Shown: one piece after another, positions 16,369 through 24,507 of the stretch
How positions within the stretch are numbered: the stretch's first letter is position 1
Layout: each line of letters begins with the position of its first letter
Source: DATGKG01 sp963783145
GTDB taxonomy: Bacteria > Desulfobacterota > Binatia > Binatales > Binataceae
Reading direction: 5' to 3'
Assembly (NCBI GenBank): GCA_963783145.1
Contig: CAWAMM010000002.1
Coordinates: 1,302,001-1,366,000 of the forward strand
DNA: 64,000 bases
Program-made: the position numbers and the translations under genes
Notes under the pieces: model-generated
Seen by the model: only the letters and a program-made list of their open reading frames with translations
The model's database searches: none
What the model was told of the DNA's origin: nothing

Positions 16369-17252
16369 GGAGAATCATTCGCCGCATCATCACGCTGATG
16401 ATCGTGATCGGCCTCGGCTACGGCTTTTACTGGTTCGGAAATATTTTCCTGTGGCCGCCGCCCGATCGGAGCATCATCCGTGCGGTCGGAATGGTCGAGG
16501 CGCCCGAGGTCAATATCACCAGCCGCATCGCCGGCCGGATCACCGATTTGAAGCTGCTCGAAGGCGATCGGGTGACGCGCGGGCAAGTCATTTGCCGTAT
16601 CGAGGACATCGACATTCGCAACGAGCTGCGCAAGGCCGAGGCGGATTTGCTGCAGGCGCAGGCCAACATGATGAACGCGAAGCGCACCATCGATCGCGAT
16701 GAGCGCCTGTTCGCGCAGCACGTTATCGCGGCCAAGGATCGCGATGATGCGCGCACCGCCTACGATCAGGCAGTCGCATCGGTCGCGAGCAATAAAGCTA
16801 ACGTCGATTTTTTTAAGGATCAGCTGAAGGACACCGCCATCGTGTCGCCGGTGGATGGGGTCGTCGTCAACAAAGCCCTCGAAGTCGGCGAATGGGTGAC
16901 GCCCGGAACACCGATCCTCACCGTCGACGACCTGACCACGATCTGGGCGCGCGTCGACGTGCAGGAAACCGACCTCGGATCGATTTACGTCGGCAAGGCG
17001 GCGCAAGTGGTGCTGCCGACCGACCCGCCGGTGACTTTCAGTGGGCGCGTGATGGCGATTGGGCAGGAGGGAAACTTCGCGACCGAGCGCGATGTGCGCC
17101 GGGGCCGGCAGGATATCCGGACATTTTATGTCAAGGTGCAGGTGCTGCAGGCCGACGGCGAATTGAAACCCGGCATGACCGCAGAAGTATCATTCGCGCG
17201 GCGTCAAGATGGAACCAAGCTCAGCCGCAATAACTACCAAAGACCTCTGTAA
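16365..17252 (+). CDS. HlyD-family membrane fusion (periplasmic adaptor) protein
   Basis: 295 residues, GTG start overlapping the tetR stop. One N-terminal membrane helix (ITLMIVIGLGYGFYWFGNIF), then a split biotinyl-lipoyl-like domain (GRITDLKLLEGDRVTRGQVI ... VSPVDGVVVNKALEVGEWVT), a short alpha-hairpin coiled coil (about residues 80-140), and a beta-barrel domain (IWARVDVQETDLGSIYVGKA). It links an inner-membrane ABC exporter to the outer membrane. The 3' end overlaps the ATPase gene by 44 bp. No outer-membrane channel gene is adjacent, so a TolC elsewhere is implied. Confidence 0.93.
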   Translation: MRRIIRRIITLMIVIGLGYGFYWFGNIFLWPPPDRSIIRAVGMVEAPEVNITSRIAGRITDLKLLEGDRVTRGQVICRIEDIDIRNELRKAEADLLQAQANMMNAKRTIDRDERLFAQHVIAAKDRDDARTAYDQAVASVASNKANVDFFKDQLKDTAIVSPVDGVVVNKALEVGEWVTPGTPILTVDDLTTIWARVDVQETDLGSIYVGKAAQVVLPTDPPVTFSGRVMAIGQEGNFATERDVRRGRQDIRTFYVKVQVLQADGELKPGMTAEVSFARRQDGTKLSRNNYQRPL

Positions 17253-18219
17253 GCGCTTCGGCAGCTTCACGGCTGTCAAAGATGTCAACTTTGAGGTCGA
17301 ACGGGGCGAGGTCTTCGGCCTCCTCGGCCCCAACGGCGCCGGCAAAACGACGCTGGTGCGGATGCTGACCACGCTGCTGCCACCGACCTCGGGCGAGGCG
17401 CGCGTCGCCGGCGAAGACATCGCGCGGTATCCGACCCGCGTGCGCAAGAAGATCGGCGTGATACCGCAGGCGATGACCTCCGACCTCGATCTGACCGGAT
17501 GGGAAAATATCGACATCTATGGCGAGTTCTACGGGATGCCGCGCCGCCAGCGTCGCGAGCGTGCCGAGCGTCTGCTCGACATGGTAGGTATTCGCGATCG
17601 GGCGCAGGATCTCGTCGCGACCTATTCCGGCGGGATGCGCCGCCGGCTGGAAATCGCGCGCGGGCTGATTCATTCGCCGGAGGTGCTGTTCCTCGATGAG
17701 CCAACCATCGGCCTCGATCCGCAAAGCCGCCTCGCCGTGCACGATTTGCTGGTGAAGCTGCGCGAAGAAAGCGAACTCACCATCTCGCTCACCACGCATT
17801 ACATGGATGAGGCCGAATCGCTCTGCGATCGAATTGCGATCGTCGACCACGGCACCATCGTCGCGCTCGACACCCCGCAGGGCCTCAAGGCGAGCGTCAA
17901 GGGTTCCGATCGAATCGAGCTGGAGGTGAAGGGGCCTATCGATCAGATTGTCGCGATGTTGTCGGAGCGTCCCGAGATCCACGACGTCAAGCGCGATGGC
18001 GCCGATGGCAAGCTGACGATTCGCGCCAGCGATGGTGCGCATGCGCTGCCGCATCTCATCAGCCAGATCGATGCCATCAATGGCGAGGTGACATCGATCA
18101 ATTTGCATCGCATCTCGCTCGAAGACGTTTTCATCGAGCTCACCGGACGCTCCTTGCGCGATGAGCCGGCACAAAAGGTCAGTCTGCTGGTCGGCGCGGG
18201 GATGCCGCAGCGGCGCTAA
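17209..18219 (+). CDS. ABC exporter ATP-binding protein (DrrA-like)
   Basis: 336 residues. Walker A GPNGAGKTT, signature YSGGMRRRLEIARGL, Walker B VLFLDEPTIGLDP, and the H-loop TTHYMDEAESL are intact. A C-terminal ~80-residue extension (DUF4162-like, TSINLHRISLEDVFIELTGR) is typical of drug-resistance or polymer-export ATPases of the DrrA type. It should pair with the ABC-2 permease 21 bp downstream and the HlyD adaptor upstream. The substrate is not indicated by sequence. Confidence 0.95.
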   Translation: MEPSSAAITTKDLCKRFGSFTAVKDVNFEVERGEVFGLLGPNGAGKTTLVRMLTTLLPPTSGEARVAGEDIARYPTRVRKKIGVIPQAMTSDLDLTGWENIDIYGEFYGMPRRQRRERAERLLDMVGIRDRAQDLVATYSGGMRRRLEIARGLIHSPEVLFLDEPTIGLDPQSRLAVHDLLVKLREESELTISLTTHYMDEAESLCDRIAIVDHGTIVALDTPQGLKASVKGSDRIELEVKGPIDQIVAMLSERPEIHDVKRDGADGKLTIRASDGAHALPHLISQIDAINGEVTSINLHRISLEDVFIELTGRSLRDEPAQKVSLLVGAGMPQRR

Positions 18220-18240
18220 CATGCGAGGCGCGAGCACATC

Positions 18241-19365
18241 ATGAACATGAAGATGTGGGCGATCATGCGGCGCGATCTGCTCAAGCTGTCGCGTAATCCG
18301 CTCACGCTGCTATCGACCATCCTGATGCCGATTGTGTACCTCGTCATCATCGGCAACTCCTTCAACGGCAACCTGAAACATCTTTCGATCGCGGTCATCA
18401 GCCAGGATCATGGCGACTACGGACGCCGCATGGTCGAAAAGCTGCAAGCGCTCGAGGCCGGCCCGAAGACCGTCACGCTTTCGTATTTCAGCGATCTCGG
18501 CGAGGCGATCGATCAAGTGCGCAACGGGACTTACAAGGCCGCCATCGTCATCCCGCCCGACTTCACCAAGAGTGTGCATGAGGGCCGGGTCGCGGAAATC
18601 GGCGTGTTCACCGACAATGTCGATACCGTCAGCTCGGCCACGCTGGAGGGCGTCCTCGATCAGGCGGCCGCGACGCTGGTCACCAACGAATATGTCACCG
18701 CACGCGAGCCCAAGCTGAATCAAATCGTGCTGCGCCCGGCCGAGCTATTTACCACCGTCGATTACGATCGCTCGCTGATTCCCGGCGTCATCGTGATGTC
18801 GCTGTTCATGGGCTCGCTGATGTCGGGCGTGTTCAACTGGGTGATGGACCGCTTCATGGGCGTCACCGAATGCTACCTGGTGACTCCGCTCTCGCGATGG
18901 GAGATCGCCGGCGGCATCCTCGCCAGCGGCGTGACGATCACCAGCATCGCGGCGATCATCGTGCTGTTCGTCGGCTTGCTGGTAACTGGCGCGACGATCC
19001 AGGGCGGGTTCCCTGCTCTGCTCACGATCATCGGCATCATCATCGTGGGCGCAACCGGTCTCCTTGCGATGACATTCTCGGTGCTCGGTCGCGCGACCCA
19101 TCCGCGGCTGGTGGGAACCTTTGCCGGCTTCCTGAATGTGATCCTGTTTTTCCCGAGCGGCGCGATTTATCCCATCGAGAGTTTTCCGGGATGGCTCCGC
19201 ACCTTCGCGCGCTTCAATCCCGAGATGCATGCGGTGAGCGCGCTGAAATCGATCCTGTTCAAAGGCGCGGTGTTCGGCGCGGTGCGCGCGGACCTGACCT
19301 TCCTGCTAGTGTTCACCGGCATCATGCTGGTGCTGGCGAGTATCTCGTTTAAGCGAACGCTGTAG
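18241..19365 (+). CDS. ABC-2 type exporter permease
   Basis: 374 residues. An N-terminal helix (LTLLSTILMPIVYLVIIGNS), a ~140-residue extracytoplasmic domain, then five C-terminal helices including GVIVMSLFMGSLMSGVFNWV, LLTIIGIIIVGATGLLAMTF and FLLVFTGIMLVLASISF. The FPSGAIYPIESFPGWLRTFA segment matches the YhhJ/ABC-2 family. With the HlyD and ATPase genes it forms a complete tripartite efflux inner-membrane unit under TetR control. Confidence 0.93.
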   Translation: MNMKMWAIMRRDLLKLSRNPLTLLSTILMPIVYLVIIGNSFNGNLKHLSIAVISQDHGDYGRRMVEKLQALEAGPKTVTLSYFSDLGEAIDQVRNGTYKAAIVIPPDFTKSVHEGRVAEIGVFTDNVDTVSSATLEGVLDQAAATLVTNEYVTAREPKLNQIVLRPAELFTTVDYDRSLIPGVIVMSLFMGSLMSGVFNWVMDRFMGVTECYLVTPLSRWEIAGGILASGVTITSIAAIIVLFVGLLVTGATIQGGFPALLTIIGIIIVGATGLLAMTFSVLGRATHPRLVGTFAGFLNVILFFPSGAIYPIESFPGWLRTFARFNPEMHAVSALKSILFKGAVFGAVRADLTFLLVFTGIMLVLASISFKRTL

Positions 19366-19404
19366 GATAAGCCTACATCTCAAATCCAATTGCGGAGGAA
19401 TCCA

Positions 19405-19731
19405 ATGCTATACGAACTACGAATCTATCATTCCATGCCCGGCAAGCTTCCCGCACTGCTGAAGCGCTTCGAAATGGCCACCGTCGCGCTGTTCGAGAAG
19501 CATGGCTTCCGGCAAGTCGGTTACTGGACGACCGCCATCGGAGAATCCAATGCGGACCTGCATTATATCCTCGCATGGGAATCGATGGAGGAGCGCGACC
19601 GCAAGTTCGCCGCCTTCGCGAAGGATCCGGACTGGATCGCGGCGCGCAGCAAGAGCGAGGAGAACGGCCCGCTGATTTCGTCCTTCAGCAACAGCATCCT
19701 CGCACCGACGAAGTTCTCGGCGTTGAAGTAA
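19405..19731 (+). CDS. NIPSNAP-family protein
   Basis: 108 residues from an ATG with GGAGGA 6 bases upstream; this site decides the start over a weaker one 15 bp earlier. The sequence YELRIYHSMPGKLPALLKRF and YILAWESMEERDRKFAAFAK is the NIPSNAP ferredoxin-like fold, a dimeric alpha/beta barrel related to small monooxygenases. The function of bacterial members is mostly unknown. It follows the efflux operon by 39 bp and could be co-transcribed. Confidence 0.88.
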   Translation: MLYELRIYHSMPGKLPALLKRFEMATVALFEKHGFRQVGYWTTAIGESNADLHYILAWESMEERDRKFAAFAKDPDWIAARSKSEENGPLISSFSNSILAPTKFSALK

Positions 19732-19736
19732 TCGCT

Positions 19737-19910
19737 ATGCCAACCGGAAAAACGCCGTCGAAGGAACTAGCGCGCGAAAAGCGCGAGCCTCCCGATCTGA
19801 CGAGGCTAGCCCGCGAAGCGGCAAAGCTCGATCCGAAAGCCGAGCAAGCGTTGGCAGATGAAGGATTGTCGGACAACTTTGCGGAGTGGCTATTAGGCGC
19901 TCGATCCTAG
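19737..19910 (+). CDS. Small charged hypothetical protein
   Basis: 57 residues (MPTGKTPSKELAREKREPPD ... EQALADEGLSDNFAEWLLG). It starts 5 bp after the NIPSNAP stop, has no Shine-Dalgarno, is very rich in Lys, Arg, Glu and Ala and is predicted helical. Size and composition resemble small antitoxins, but no toxin is adjacent in the right phase and the family is not recognised. It may be translated by coupling from the gene before it. Confidence 0.4.
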   Translation: MPTGKTPSKELAREKREPPDLTRLAREAAKLDPKAEQALADEGLSDNFAEWLLGARS

Positions 19911-20179
19911 CACCATGATTCTGGCAGTCGGTTCTGCTATCCTTGGGTCGTTGGTTCTGCACAAGGAGCCGTATTGGGAGTTTCGGGAAAATTACCAAGC
20001 GAAGCCAAAGAATCGAGGAAATGCCTACTCTTTCAAAACGCGAAAGACGTGGGAATCACAAAAGCATACCCATTTGGACGACAGATCGACGCCTCCGATT
20101 GCGCCGCAAATGCTCGAACGGTGACGTTCTCCCCGATTGATCGTCCCGCCAGCACTCGCTGATGTCTCGCGTTATCTGT
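19911..20179. other. Intergenic stretch with no convincing gene
   Basis: No reading frame here shows recognisable protein character. CGAAGCCAAAG (20000-20010) matches one module of the repeat family seen at 20983-20995 and 52738-52750. The rest shows nothing identifiable. Confidence 0.5.
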
Positions 20180-20208
20180 TTGCCAGTAAACGCCGGGCGG
20201 ACTATCAT
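20180..20208 (+). promoter_or_regulatory. Candidate higBA promoter
   Basis: TTGCCA (20180-20185) and TATCAT (20203-20208) with a 17-base spacer. The -10 box ends 2 bases before the codon where HigB homologues have their initiator Met, so the transcript would start on or inside the first codons. Read by eye. Confidence 0.4.
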
Positions 20209-20213
20209 CGAGG

Positions 20214-20486
20214 ATCAAGAGCTTCGGCACTAAGGAAACACGGGCGATCTTCGATGGTGAACCGGTCCTCAAGTTTCAGAATATTGCCGGCGTGGCACGC
20301 CGCAAGCTCCGCTCGATCCATCAGGCACGGACGCTGCAAGATCTATCCTTGCCGGGCAATCGTCTTGAAGTGTTGAAAGGTGATCGAGTCGGGCAGCATA
20401 GCATCAGGATCAACGACCAATATCGGGTCTGTTTTGTTTGGGACAACGGAGACGCCCTCGAGGTTGAAATCGTCGATTACCATTGA
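20214..20486 (+). CDS. higB: HigB-family (RelE-like) toxin with non-standard or lost start codon
   Basis: From 20214 the frame reads IKSFGTKETRAIFDGEPV, then ARRKLRSIHQARTLQDLSLP, GNRLEVLKGDRVGQHSIRIN and DQYRVCFVWDNGDALEVEIV, ending DYH: the complete HigB/killer-protein family from its first beta strand to its C-terminus (~90 residues). Homologues begin M-I-K-S-F; here the Met codon position (20211-20213) is AGG, one base from ATG. The first standard in-frame start is GTG at 20292, which would drop the first third of the domain. Options are initiation at ATC, a start-codon mutation that silences the toxin, or a sequence error. HigB cleaves translated mRNA and is blocked by HigA, encoded 33 bp downstream. 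Confidence 0.75.
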   Translation: MKSFGTKETRAIFDGEPVLKFQNIAGVARRKLRSIHQARTLQDLSLPGNRLEVLKGDRVGQHSIRINDQYRVCFVWDNGDALEVEIVDYH

Positions 20487-20519
20487 CGCGCAAGTGTCAC
20501 CGACGCCGGGAGGATAAGA

Positions 20520-20828
20520 ATGGCAAAGAAACAGAGGCTCCCGCCGGTCCATCCCGGCGAAGTCCTGCGCGAGGATTATTTGCTACCGACCGGCGTGACG
20601 GTGAACGCGCTCGCGCTGGCTCTACGGGTGCCCGTGAGCCGGATGTATGAGATTGTAAATTGCAAGCGTGCGATCACCCCGGAAACCGCCCTGCGTCTCG
20701 CCCGCTATCTCGGGACCAGCGCAGAATTCTGGCTGGGCTTGCAAAGCGACTACGATCTCGAAAGGGCTCAGCAAGAATTCGAGGAATGCATCGCGCGAGA
20801 AGTCCAGCCTCGCCACCGTGCGGCGTAG
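20520..20828 (+). CDS. higA: HigA-family antitoxin (XRE-type HTH)
   Basis: 102 residues, ATG with GGGAGG upstream. The sequence PPVHPGEVLREDYLLPTGVT, then VNALALALRVPVSRMYEIVN, ITPETALRLARYLGTSAEFW and LGLQSDYDLERA is a textbook HigA/VapI helix-turn-helix antitoxin. It binds HigB and represses the higBA promoter. The higB-higA order is the usual one for this family. The gene looks intact. Confidence 0.93.
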   Translation: MAKKQRLPPVHPGEVLREDYLLPTGVTVNALALALRVPVSRMYEIVNCKRAITPETALRLARYLGTSAEFWLGLQSDYDLERAQQEFEECIAREVQPRHRAA

Positions 20829-21141
20829 CAGTAGATGCCGAAGTGCAAAAACAAACCCACCGCGAGCATATCGAGCGGTGGTCCTGAGTCCTTCGAAGGA
20901 CCTCGAAGGGCACGGAGTGGAATGCCGAAAGTGCAAAAACAAACCCACTGCTTAGAGCAATGATCATCGAGGCGATTTGACGAAACGAAGCCAAATAGTA
21001 CAGGAGTTTATTGAGGTTTCACTTTCGGGTGGTGCAATATTTCGAAGTTTCGAGGCCCTTTCATCATCGAATCGCTGCGCGGAGGTCCCTCGACTCGGCA
21101 GCTTTGCTCGGGATGACAGAATAGAGACGAAGAAATGTAAA
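20829..21141. repeat. Repeat-rich intergenic block downstream of higBA
   Basis: No gene is seen. Two near-identical copies of a unit occur at 20834-20860 and 20921-20948 (on minus: GTGGGTTTGTTTTTGCAC), with TTTGGCTTCGTTT on minus at 20983-20995. A 14-bp perfect palindrome GTCCTTCGAAGGAC lies at 20888-20901 between the copies. Around 21085-21120 a segment of the widespread CTCGACTCGGC...GGGATGACAGA type is present. The same units recur at 52.6-52.9 kb. Confidence 0.75.
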
Positions 21142-21179
21142 TAAGCGTTGCATAGCTAATAATAACTATACAACGCTTA
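21142..21179 (-). terminator. Rho-independent terminator of the aldo/keto reductase gene
   Basis: TAAGCGTTG (21142-21150) pairs with CAACGCTTA (21171-21179); ATAG/CTAT extends the stem past one mismatch, with a 10-base AT loop. On minus, the stem is followed by a T-rich run (TTTACATTTCTT). It begins 13 bp after the gene's stop. Confidence 0.75.
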
Positions 21180-21191
21180 GCATATCGATAA

Positions 21192-22205
21192 CTACGGCCG
21201 CGGGCCCGGGAACCGCGCCTGCATCGCGAATGGATATTCGGTGTTGATGGGTAACGCGCTCGCCTTGTCGAGCGCCTCCAACTCCAAGGCATCCAGCCTG
21301 AAGCCCACCGCGCCGAGGTTGTCATCGTTCTGCGCCTCTGTCCGGGCGCCATAAATGACCGAGCTCACGCCACGCTGCTGATTGCACCATGCGAGCGCGA
21401 CCTGCGAGACCGACCTGCCCCGTTCCTTCGCGACATGCTCGACGGCCTCAAGCGTCCGGTAGTGGCGCTCGTTGGTCAGCCGATTCCAGATGTCCTGCTT
21501 GGTGAGGCGCGCATCCTCGGGAGGCTTCTCGCCCGAGCGATACTTGCCGGTCAGGAAGCCGCCGCCGAGCGGACTCCATGGGATGACGCCGATGCCCTCG
21601 GCGCGGCACATCGGGAGCAACTCGCGCTCGATCTCGCGCGAGATGAGACTGTACTGCGGCTGCAGCGAGTTGAAGCGCGCGACGCCCGCCTTGTCGCTAA
21701 CCCACAGACTCTTCATCAGTTGCCATGCGGTGAAGTTGCTGGCGCCGAGGTAGCGCACCTTGCCCTGATGCACCAGGTCGTCGAGCGCGCGCATGGTTTC
21801 CTCGATGGGAGTTTCGTAATCCCACGCATGCACCTGGTAGAGATCGATGTAGTCGAGCTGGAGGCGGCGCAGGCTATTCTCGACCTCGGCCATGATATGC
21901 CCGCGCGACAGACCCCATTCGTTGGGACCGACTTTGCCGCCGGTGAAGAGCTTCGCGTTGAAGCGCACCTTGGTCGCGATCACCAGGTTGTCGCGGTGAT
22001 GCTTCTTGAGCGCGCGGCCGAGGATCTCTTCGGAGGCGCCGGCGGCATAGACATTGGCGGTATCGAGGAAGTTGCCGCCGACCTCGATGAACTTGTCGAT
22101 CATCTTGCGCGACTCTTCTTCGCTGCTCTCGCGCCCGAAGGTCATACATCCGAGCGACAGTTCCGAAACTTTCAGACCGGTTGCGCCGAGCTTGCGGTAC
22201 TCCAT
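21192..22205 (-). CDS. Aldo/keto reductase
   Basis: 337 residues from an ATG at 22205 with AGGAGG 7 bases upstream, which decides it over a start 48 bp earlier. The (beta/alpha)8 AKR signatures are visible: MEYRKLGATGLKVSELSLGC, FLDTANVYAAGASEEILGRA with catalytic Asp and Tyr, VIATKVRF with catalytic Lys, YIDLYQVHAWD with the catalytic-site His, and the cofactor region SLISREIEREL and GVIPWSPLGGGFLTGKY. It most resembles the YajO/Tas (AKR12-15) group and should use NADPH to reduce aldehydes or ketones. It appears monocistronic with its own terminator. Confidence 0.93.
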   Translation of the reverse strand: MEYRKLGATGLKVSELSLGCMTFGRESSEEESRKMIDKFIEVGGNFLDTANVYAAGASEEILGRALKKHHRDNLVIATKVRFNAKLFTGGKVGPNEWGLSRGHIMAEVENSLRRLQLDYIDLYQVHAWDYETPIEETMRALDDLVHQGKVRYLGASNFTAWQLMKSLWVSDKAGVARFNSLQPQYSLISREIERELLPMCRAEGIGVIPWSPLGGGFLTGKYRSGEKPPEDARLTKQDIWNRLTNERHYRTLEAVEHVAKERGRSVSQVALAWCNQQRGVSSVIYGARTEAQNDDNLGAVGFRLDALELEALDKASALPINTEYPFAMQARFPGPRP

Positions 22206-22387
22206 CGAGAGCCTCCTGAAGACTGCGAATTGCGATGCGGCGAACCCTGCCACGCTAGCGAATCGAGCCTCCTGCCTGCAACTGCAACTATGCGCAGCGC
22301 AGCGATTGCGGCCTCGGGAAAAGCGCGCTGTCGCCGAGGTTTCGCGGAGGCATGCGTATTGCTCAATGAACCTCGGGGAGACGAATC

Positions 22388-22627
22388 ATGATCAGAGTAA
22401 TCATCGTCGGACTGATCGCCGGATGGCTGGCCGGCAAGCTGATGCGGGGATACGGCTACGGCGCGGTCGCAGACATTCTGCTCGGATTGGTGGGCGGCAT
22501 CATCGGCAGCATCCTCTTCGGAATCGTGGGGCTGCATGCGTATCATGCGATCGGATCGATCCTGGTCTCGACCATCGGCGCGATGCTGCTGGTTGCGGCC
22601 TCGCGGGTGATGCGCGACGAGTTCTAA
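22388..22627 (+). CDS. GlsB/YeaQ/YmgE family small membrane protein
   Basis: 79 residues with three membrane segments: VIIVGLIAGWLAGKLM, ILLGLVGGIIGSILFGIVGL and SILVSTIGAMLLVAASRVM. The GWLAGKLMRGYGYG and GLVGGIIGS phrases define the transglycosylase-associated (GlsB/YeaQ) family, small stress-induced inner-membrane proteins of uncertain role. A GGGGAG Shine-Dalgarno is upstream. It is likely monocistronic. Confidence 0.93.
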   Translation: MIRVIIVGLIAGWLAGKLMRGYGYGAVADILLGLVGGIIGSILFGIVGLHAYHAIGSILVSTIGAMLLVAASRVMRDEF

Positions 22628-22687
22628 GTGGAGTCATCACGGGTCGGCTTGACACTCTGAGCCGTGCCCGTCATAGGTCTTCATTCA

Positions 22688-24391
22688 ATGTCGTGGCGTT
22701 TGAGATGGATTGTTGTTGCACCGGTCGTGTTGTTCGTGGCGTTTACCGTGGCGATGAGCAGTTGCGGTGGCAGCAGCGGATGCACCGGCTCATTTGATCA
22801 GTTTGGGAATTTCCAGGCTGGAGTCTGTCCGAGTCCGGGTCCGGGACTCGGCTTCGCTCTCGAAACGATCGTCATCGGCGCGGGAACCCCGGTCCCCGCC
22901 ACTCCAACGCCGGGTCCGACCGCGACCCGTCCCTTCCAGCCGACGCCGACTCCCACCGGGTCGGTCGAGCCGACGCCAGTGCCGACCGAGACTCCTACCT
23001 TCAAACAAAGAACCCCGACTCCGACGCCTAGCCTCGTGCCTCAAGCCCAACCTACCACCGTGCTAAAAGGACAACAGGTCGCATTCAATGCGGACGGGCT
23101 GTTCAAAAAAAATAAGAATCGGATAATTATCTCCGACATTACCAACTCGAGTTCGACAGTTTGGACCACGGACAATATGAACGTCCTGGTGCCACCGCAG
23201 CCCCCTCCGCTGGGAGGTATCTACGGTGCAATCGCCGGTGGATGCGCGTGCGTCGGGGTTACTTCCGGCGGCCTCTCGGCGCCTCCGGTCAGCGTCACCG
23301 TAGTGGACCCTAACGCCATTCCATCACCGTCGGCCACGGCGACACCGCCCTGTCCGGTGCTATGCCCCACTGCTATTCCCACTGCGACCTCGACCCCGAG
23401 AGGCGGTGGCGGCGCGGCCATTCCTTCCGAGGCGCGCCCGGCCCAGTCCACAACGGCGCGCATCCGCGGCGTCTTGCAATGGACCTACCAGGGCGCCAGC
23501 CCGATCATCAGCCCGTTGCGCGCGTCCTCTGACGGAAATCTCTACTTCCTGACACTCGATGGAAACCTCCATGCCCTCAACGCCAAAGGGCACGAGCGAT
23601 GGAGCCGGCATGCTGCGGGCAAGAACCTTGCCGTCTCATCCGACGGAACCGTCTATGCGCTCGCAGCTGACGGCACGCTCGAGGAGCAATCGCCGAGTGG
23701 CAAGCCGCTCTGGAACATGAAGGTTGATTCGCCGGACGGCCCAGTCGCCGCATCCGCGAGTGCGGTGTATTACCAGGAAGACCGGCAGCTCATCGCCGCG
23801 GCGTCGCCCGGCGTCATTCAATGGCGCGCCGGCGCTCCCGATGAAATCACCTCGGCCGCGATCGCCGAGGACGGCAGTGTCATCGTCGCGACCGCGGGCG
23901 CTTCGGTTATCGCAATCGGATCCGACGGCGCACACCTATGGAGCTTCGCCCCCGAAGGCGGTTTCGCGGGCGAAATCGCGGTGCGTGGAAATCTGGTCTA
24001 CCTGGGCTCGGGCCGCGGACGTCTTTACGCATTGGATGTTTCCGGGGGCGCGCAGCAATGGGTTTACGATACCGCGGCCACGATCGCCGGCGGGCCGGTT
24101 CTCAACGCCACCGGACCGATTTTCTTCGGCTCCGATACGATTTACGCGCTGAACTCCGACGGCTCGCTCGCCTGGAACAACAGCCCCGCCGAATCCGCAT
24201 CGCGCCCGCTTGCGGCCGACGCCGAAGGCGGCGTGTTGACCCCGCTCGCTGACGATTTCAGCGCGATGCTGAATTCCGACGGCACCGTCAGATGGGCGAC
24301 CGGAAGCTTCGGCCCGATCGAACGCGCGGTCATTTCGCCGTCCGGGGTGCTCTACGTTGCCAGCCACGGAACCATCTATGCGCTGAAATAA
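22688..24391 (+). CDS. Surface lipoprotein with Thr/Pro stalk and PQQ-like beta-propeller
   Basis: 567 residues from ATG 22688 (a GTG 24 bp earlier is possible). The signal segment WIVVAPVVLFVAFTVAMSSC ends in a probable lipobox (MSSC). Residues ~65-115 and ~200-245 are Thr/Pro-rich spacers (TPTPGPTATRPFQPTPTPTG) much like the stalk of the FG-GAP protein. Between them is an IPT/Ig-like segment (TTVLKGQQVAFNADGLF). Residues ~265-565 hold WD/PQQ-like blades with repeated DGNLYFLTLDGNLHALNAKG and DGTVYALAADG units, but no quinoprotein dehydrogenase active-site motifs. A binding or structural surface role is more likely than catalysis. Confidence 0.82.
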   Translation: MSWRLRWIVVAPVVLFVAFTVAMSSCGGSSGCTGSFDQFGNFQAGVCPSPGPGLGFALETIVIGAGTPVPATPTPGPTATRPFQPTPTPTGSVEPTPVPTETPTFKQRTPTPTPSLVPQAQPTTVLKGQQVAFNADGLFKKNKNRIIISDITNSSSTVWTTDNMNVLVPPQPPPLGGIYGAIAGGCACVGVTSGGLSAPPVSVTVVDPNAIPSPSATATPPCPVLCPTAIPTATSTPRGGGGAAIPSEARPAQSTTARIRGVLQWTYQGASPIISPLRASSDGNLYFLTLDGNLHALNAKGHERWSRHAAGKNLAVSSDGTVYALAADGTLEEQSPSGKPLWNMKVDSPDGPVAASASAVYYQEDRQLIAAASPGVIQWRAGAPDEITSAAIAEDGSVIVATAGASVIAIGSDGAHLWSFAPEGGFAGEIAVRGNLVYLGSGRGRLYALDVSGGAQQWVYDTAATIAGGPVLNATGPIFFGSDTIYALNSDGSLAWNNSPAESASRPLAADAEGGVLTPLADDFSAMLNSDGTVRWATGSFGPIERAVISPSGVLYVASHGTIYALK

Positions 24392-24507
24392 ACCCCGCGC
24401 GCCTGTTCGCCGCTCTTGACTGGCTCCCGCCGGTTAGCGTTTCTATAGTGCTAACTTACGGTGGGCGAAATCGGGGGCGCTCGACACCAAGGAACTGGAA
24501 ACGGGGG

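Noticed and set aside
19915..20124. A 69-codon plus-strand frame after the small charged protein
   Set aside because: No ribosome site, no family likeness, and part of it is a dispersed-repeat module.
20834..20948. Possible CRISPR repeats
   Set aside because: Only two close copies at this site, irregular spacing elsewhere, no Cas genes, and opposite orientation at the second cluster.
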